This document shows, in pieces, positions 62,117 to 64,000 of a stretch of DNA of 64,000 nt. The stretch spans positions 310,001 to 374,000 of the forward strand of contig NZ_GL379773.1 in assembly GCF_000143765.1 (NCBI RefSeq). The letters run 5' to 3'. The first letter of the stretch is position 1. Every line of letters begins with the position of its first letter. Source of the stretch: Sphingobacterium spiritivorum ATCC 33861. Lineage in GTDB: Bacteria > Bacteroidota > Bacteroidia > Sphingobacteriales > Sphingobacteriaceae. A model generated the notes under the pieces. It had not been told where the DNA came from. It searched no databases and saw only the letters and a program-made list of their open reading frames with translations. Position numbers and translations under genes: made by a program.

Positions 62117-62398
62117 CTACACAACCTTTGGAGAAGGAGTAGTTGCATTCGGATCATCCGCACTTGTAATATTCAGAGCTTCAACCGAAGTGATCTCAGG
62201 AACTGCCTTTTTGATCGCCTGCTCTAATCCTGCTTTAAATGTCATGATACTCATCGAACAAGATGCACAGGCACCTGTCAATTTAAGTTTCACCACATTC
62301 TCGGGTGTGATTTCCTCTAAACTTACATTACCTCCATCTGTCTCTAAATAAGGTCTAATTGTATCTAAGGCCTGTTCAACTCTCTCGTGTAACGTCAT
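62117..62398 (-). CDS. NifU C-terminal domain protein (iron-sulfur scaffold or carrier)
   Basis: The 93-residue protein is a stand-alone NifU C-terminal domain. It has the cluster-binding Cys44 and Cys47 in TGACASCSMS and the helix-turn pattern VEQALDTIRPYLETDGGNVS at the start. Such small proteins carry iron-sulfur clusters to target enzymes. The C-terminal tail is short and polar. A promoter element is at 62552-62559, about 150 bp upstream. Confidence 0.93.
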   Translation of the reverse strand: MTLHERVEQALDTIRPYLETDGGNVSLEEITPENVVKLKLTGACASCSMSIMTFKAGLEQAIKKAVPEITSVEALNITSADDPNATTPSPKVV

Positions 62399-62551
62399 TT
62401 TTAATTAGTTAAATCTTTATGATTTGTAAATATAGTGAATTATTCAGAATTCTATCGTACCTTGTCAAGGTTACCTTAATTTTTCAACAACAGTATGACA
62501 AAATATACTTATTCTGTGTCGTCAGTAACTCTCGTTAAAGTTTGTTAAATT

Positions 62552-62559
62552 CAAAGATA
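62552..62559 (-). promoter_or_regulatory. Candidate -7 promoter element of the NifU-domain gene
   Basis: The minus strand reads TATCTTTG, perfect TAnnTTTG, in the 244-bp divergent gap between the NifU-domain gene and bamD. It implies a leader of about 150 nt. Confidence 0.45.
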
Positions 62560-62607
62560 GAATTGTTCAAAACTTATCTTTCCCTTATATTGCACATCAA
62601 AATTTAA

Positions 62608-62638
62608 TTGACTATTATATCAAATTCCCTTATCTTTG
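62608..62638 (+). promoter_or_regulatory. Promoter of bamD (-33 and -7)
   Basis: TTG at 62608-62610, exactly 20 bp, then TATCTTTG at 62631-62638. The -7 element ends 4 bp before the ATG of bamD at 62643, so transcription should start at the ATG itself. Confidence 0.65.
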
Positions 62639-62642
62639 TAAA

Positions 62643-63557
62643 ATGTTTTTAAATAGGCGTTTAGTGGCAGTTGTTGCCGGATTATTGCTCATTGTATTTA
62701 TTAGTGGCTGTAAGAGCAAGTTTGAGAAGTTGCGGGCCAGCAATAATTTGGCTTTAAAATACCAGGAAGCTGTCAAGTTTTACGAAAAAAAGAAATATAC
62801 GAAAGCCTTAGCCCTATTTGACGACTTAATGCAACGTTACAGAGGACAGGCCGAAGCGGAAGATTTATATTACTATACAGCATATACAAACTACCGTCTA
62901 AAAGACTATACTTCTGCCCGTTATCATTTCAAACAGTTTGCACAGACTTTTCCAAACAGTGCAAAAGCTGAAGAATGTAGGTTTATGACGGCTTATTGTT
63001 TTTACCTGGATTCTCCGCGGTCTTCACTGGATCAGGAAAATACACGTAAAGCTATTGATGAGCTACAATTGTTTGTCAATCTTTATCCGGAATCTGAGAA
63101 AGCAAAAGAAGCCGCAGATCTGATTCAGCAATTAAGAGACAAACTGGAGAAAAAAGCATTTTCAAATGCTAAGCTATATTACGATATGGGGCTTAATGAT
63201 GATTACAAAGCCGCTGTTATCGCATTGGAGAATGTACTTAAAGAATATCCGGATACAAAGTATGCTGAAGAGATCAATTATCTGATTATCAAAGCGCAAT
63301 TCAGATATGCCGAAAAAAGTACGCCTCGCAGACAGGAAGAGCGTTACAGCAAGGTAATTGATTATTATCAGGATTTTGTGGATGATTATCCGGAAAGCAA
63401 ACACCGTAAAGAAGTAGATGATATCAGAAAGGATTCAGAAACCAATATGGCCGTAGCTATCAAAAGATGGAACGAGATCAAAAAATCTATTGAAGAACAA
63501 GAAAGAGAGTTGGGTGTTAACCAACAACGTGAAAGTACTGAAGAAGTAAAGAAATAA
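62643..63557 (+). CDS. bamD: Outer-membrane protein assembly factor BamD
   Basis: BamD is the essential lipoprotein partner of BamA in outer-membrane protein insertion. The 304-residue product has a lipoprotein signal with Cys23 in FISGC, then TPR pairs: ALKYQEAVKFYEKKKYTKAL, EAEDLYYYTAYTNYRLKDY, HFKQFAQTFPNSAKAEECRF and MTAYCFYLDSPRSSLDQENT. This is the BamD (YfiO) family order. It is followed by rpoZ after 27 bp and coaBC, a gene order seen in other Bacteroidota. Its transcript may be leaderless. Confidence 0.95.
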   Translation: MFLNRRLVAVVAGLLLIVFISGCKSKFEKLRASNNLALKYQEAVKFYEKKKYTKALALFDDLMQRYRGQAEAEDLYYYTAYTNYRLKDYTSARYHFKQFAQTFPNSAKAEECRFMTAYCFYLDSPRSSLDQENTRKAIDELQLFVNLYPESEKAKEAADLIQQLRDKLEKKAFSNAKLYYDMGLNDDYKAAVIALENVLKEYPDTKYAEEINYLIIKAQFRYAEKSTPRRQEERYSKVIDYYQDFVDDYPESKHRKEVDDIRKDSETNMAVAIKRWNEIKKSIEEQERELGVNQQRESTEEVKK

Positions 63558-63584
63558 ATAAGAAATAAGTAATACCCATTTGAT

Positions 63585-63914
63585 ATGAGTCAAACAAATA
63601 ATAACAGTCTTCCAAATTCAACGGTTACACGTGATTTGAGACAATTGGATAAAGGTACTGATAACCTGTACGAGTCTATCGTTGTCATTTCCAAAAGAGC
63701 TAATCAGGTTGCTGTTGACATGAAAGAAGAGTTGAACGGTAAGCTTGCTGAATTTGCCAGTAACAACGATAATCTGGAAGAAGTATTCGAAAACCGCGAA
63801 CAGATCGAGATTTCTAAGCACTATGAGCGTATGCCTAAGCCTACTCTTGTAGCTATCGATGAATTCCTTCACGATAAAGTGTACTTCAGAAACCCTTCTA
63901 AAGAACAAGAATAA
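63585..63914 (+). CDS. rpoZ: DNA-directed RNA polymerase subunit omega (Bacteroidota type)
   Basis: The 109-residue protein fits the Bacteroidota omega-like subunit: TVTRDLRQLDKGTDNLYESI VVISKRANQVAVD (given in pieces), a conserved ISKRANQV helix, and a C-terminal EEVFENREQIEISKHYERMP tail. Omega helps assemble RNA polymerase by clamping the beta' subunit. It is between bamD (27 bp) and coaBC (10 bp), a common order in this phylum, which strengthens the call. Confidence 0.9.
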   Translation: MSQTNNNSLPNSTVTRDLRQLDKGTDNLYESIVVISKRANQVAVDMKEELNGKLAEFASNNDNLEEVFENREQIEISKHYERMPKPTLVAIDEFLHDKVYFRNPSKEQE

Positions 63915-63924
63915 TCTTATTCTG

Positions 63925-64000
63925 ATGTCTTTACAAGGCAAAAATATTGTAATTGGTGTATGCGGCAGTATTGCCGCATACAAAATTGCGACTCTCGTAA
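63925..64000 (+). CDS. coaBC: Bifunctional phosphopantothenoylcysteine decarboxylase/synthase (partial, 5' end only)
   Basis: The first 25 codons read MSLQGKNIVIGVCGSIAAYK and then IATLV, the N-terminus of the flavoprotein CoaC domain of CoaBC (Dfp), with the GxxGSIAAYK flavin-binding start. The enzyme performs two steps of coenzyme A synthesis. It starts 10 bp after rpoZ and runs off the window end. The call rests on this short but very characteristic stretch and on gene order. Confidence 0.9.
   Translation, partial: MSLQGKNIVIGVCGSIAAYKIATLV

Noticed and set aside
1..64000. tRNA, rRNA, insertion sequences, CRISPR arrays, phage genes or defence islands
   Set aside because: Scanning the gaps showed no cloverleaf-like, repeat-spacer or transposase-like sequence. 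Most long open frames on the opposite strand of known genes are shadows without start signals or protein-like composition.

Overview
The window reads as chromosomal core sequence of a Bacteroidota bacterium, most likely a member of the Sphingobacteriaceae (Sphingobacterium-like). Support comes from a 14-subunit nuo operon with separate nuoC and nuoD and a short NuoG, a GldD gliding-motility lipoprotein, the bamD-rpoZ-coaBC gene order, a large CarboxypepD-type outer-membrane barrel protein, and many intergenic copies of the Bacteroidota -7 promoter element TAnnTTTG. There are no rRNA or tRNA genes, insertion sequences, CRISPR arrays or prophage genes that I can see.

Layout. 1-12046 (minus strand) is the respiratory complex I operon nuoABCDEFGHIJKLMN, with nuoN cut by the window edge. 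12164-18249 (minus) is a Ton energy-transduction cluster: exbB, two exbD genes, tonB, a small membrane protein, a PstS-like lipoprotein and a TPR protein. 18692-19930 holds a SUI1/eIF1-like gene and a lipid kinase. 20089-21494 (plus) is metK behind a candidate SAM-II-type riboswitch. 22016-28997 is a MoxR/DUF58/DUF4350/DUF4129/SpoIIM/RDD membrane-associated cluster in which the DUF58 gene carries a frameshift. 29046-35701 has fabD, an M16 peptidase, an outer-membrane barrel protein with a CBM9-like partner, and rnhB. 35730-42678 (minus) has a YfhO membrane protein, a TrkA/TrkH-type potassium uptake pair and an AsmA-like protein. 42811-46213 is an unrecognised pair of secreted or lipid-anchored proteins. 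46210-54751 has rsgA, polA, a MORN-like protein, psd, an orphan histidine kinase and a DUF47/PiT phosphate transporter pair. 55001-64000 has an OmpA-type porin, a TPR protein, aroE, gldD, an MBL hydrolase, a LolC/FtsX-type permease, a small CarboxypepD protein, a NifU-domain protein, bamD, rpoZ and the start of coaBC.

Functionally the window joins energy conservation (complex I), use of the proton gradient for outer-membrane transport (ExbB/ExbD/TonB), outer-membrane biogenesis (BamD, OmpA, the barrel protein), and housekeeping (PolA, RNase HII, MetK, FabD, AroE, Psd, RsgA, RpoZ, CoaBC). The points most worth a second look are the SAM-II-like leader of metK with an inserted hairpin, the conserved but uncharacterised MoxR-DUF58-SpoIIM-RDD cluster with its broken DUF58 gene, the Ton cluster carrying a phosphate-binding-like lipoprotein without a PstABC transporter, the short NuoG, and promoters placed so close to start codons that the mRNAs of bamD and a few other genes look leaderless. 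All family names come from reading motifs and context; no database search was run.
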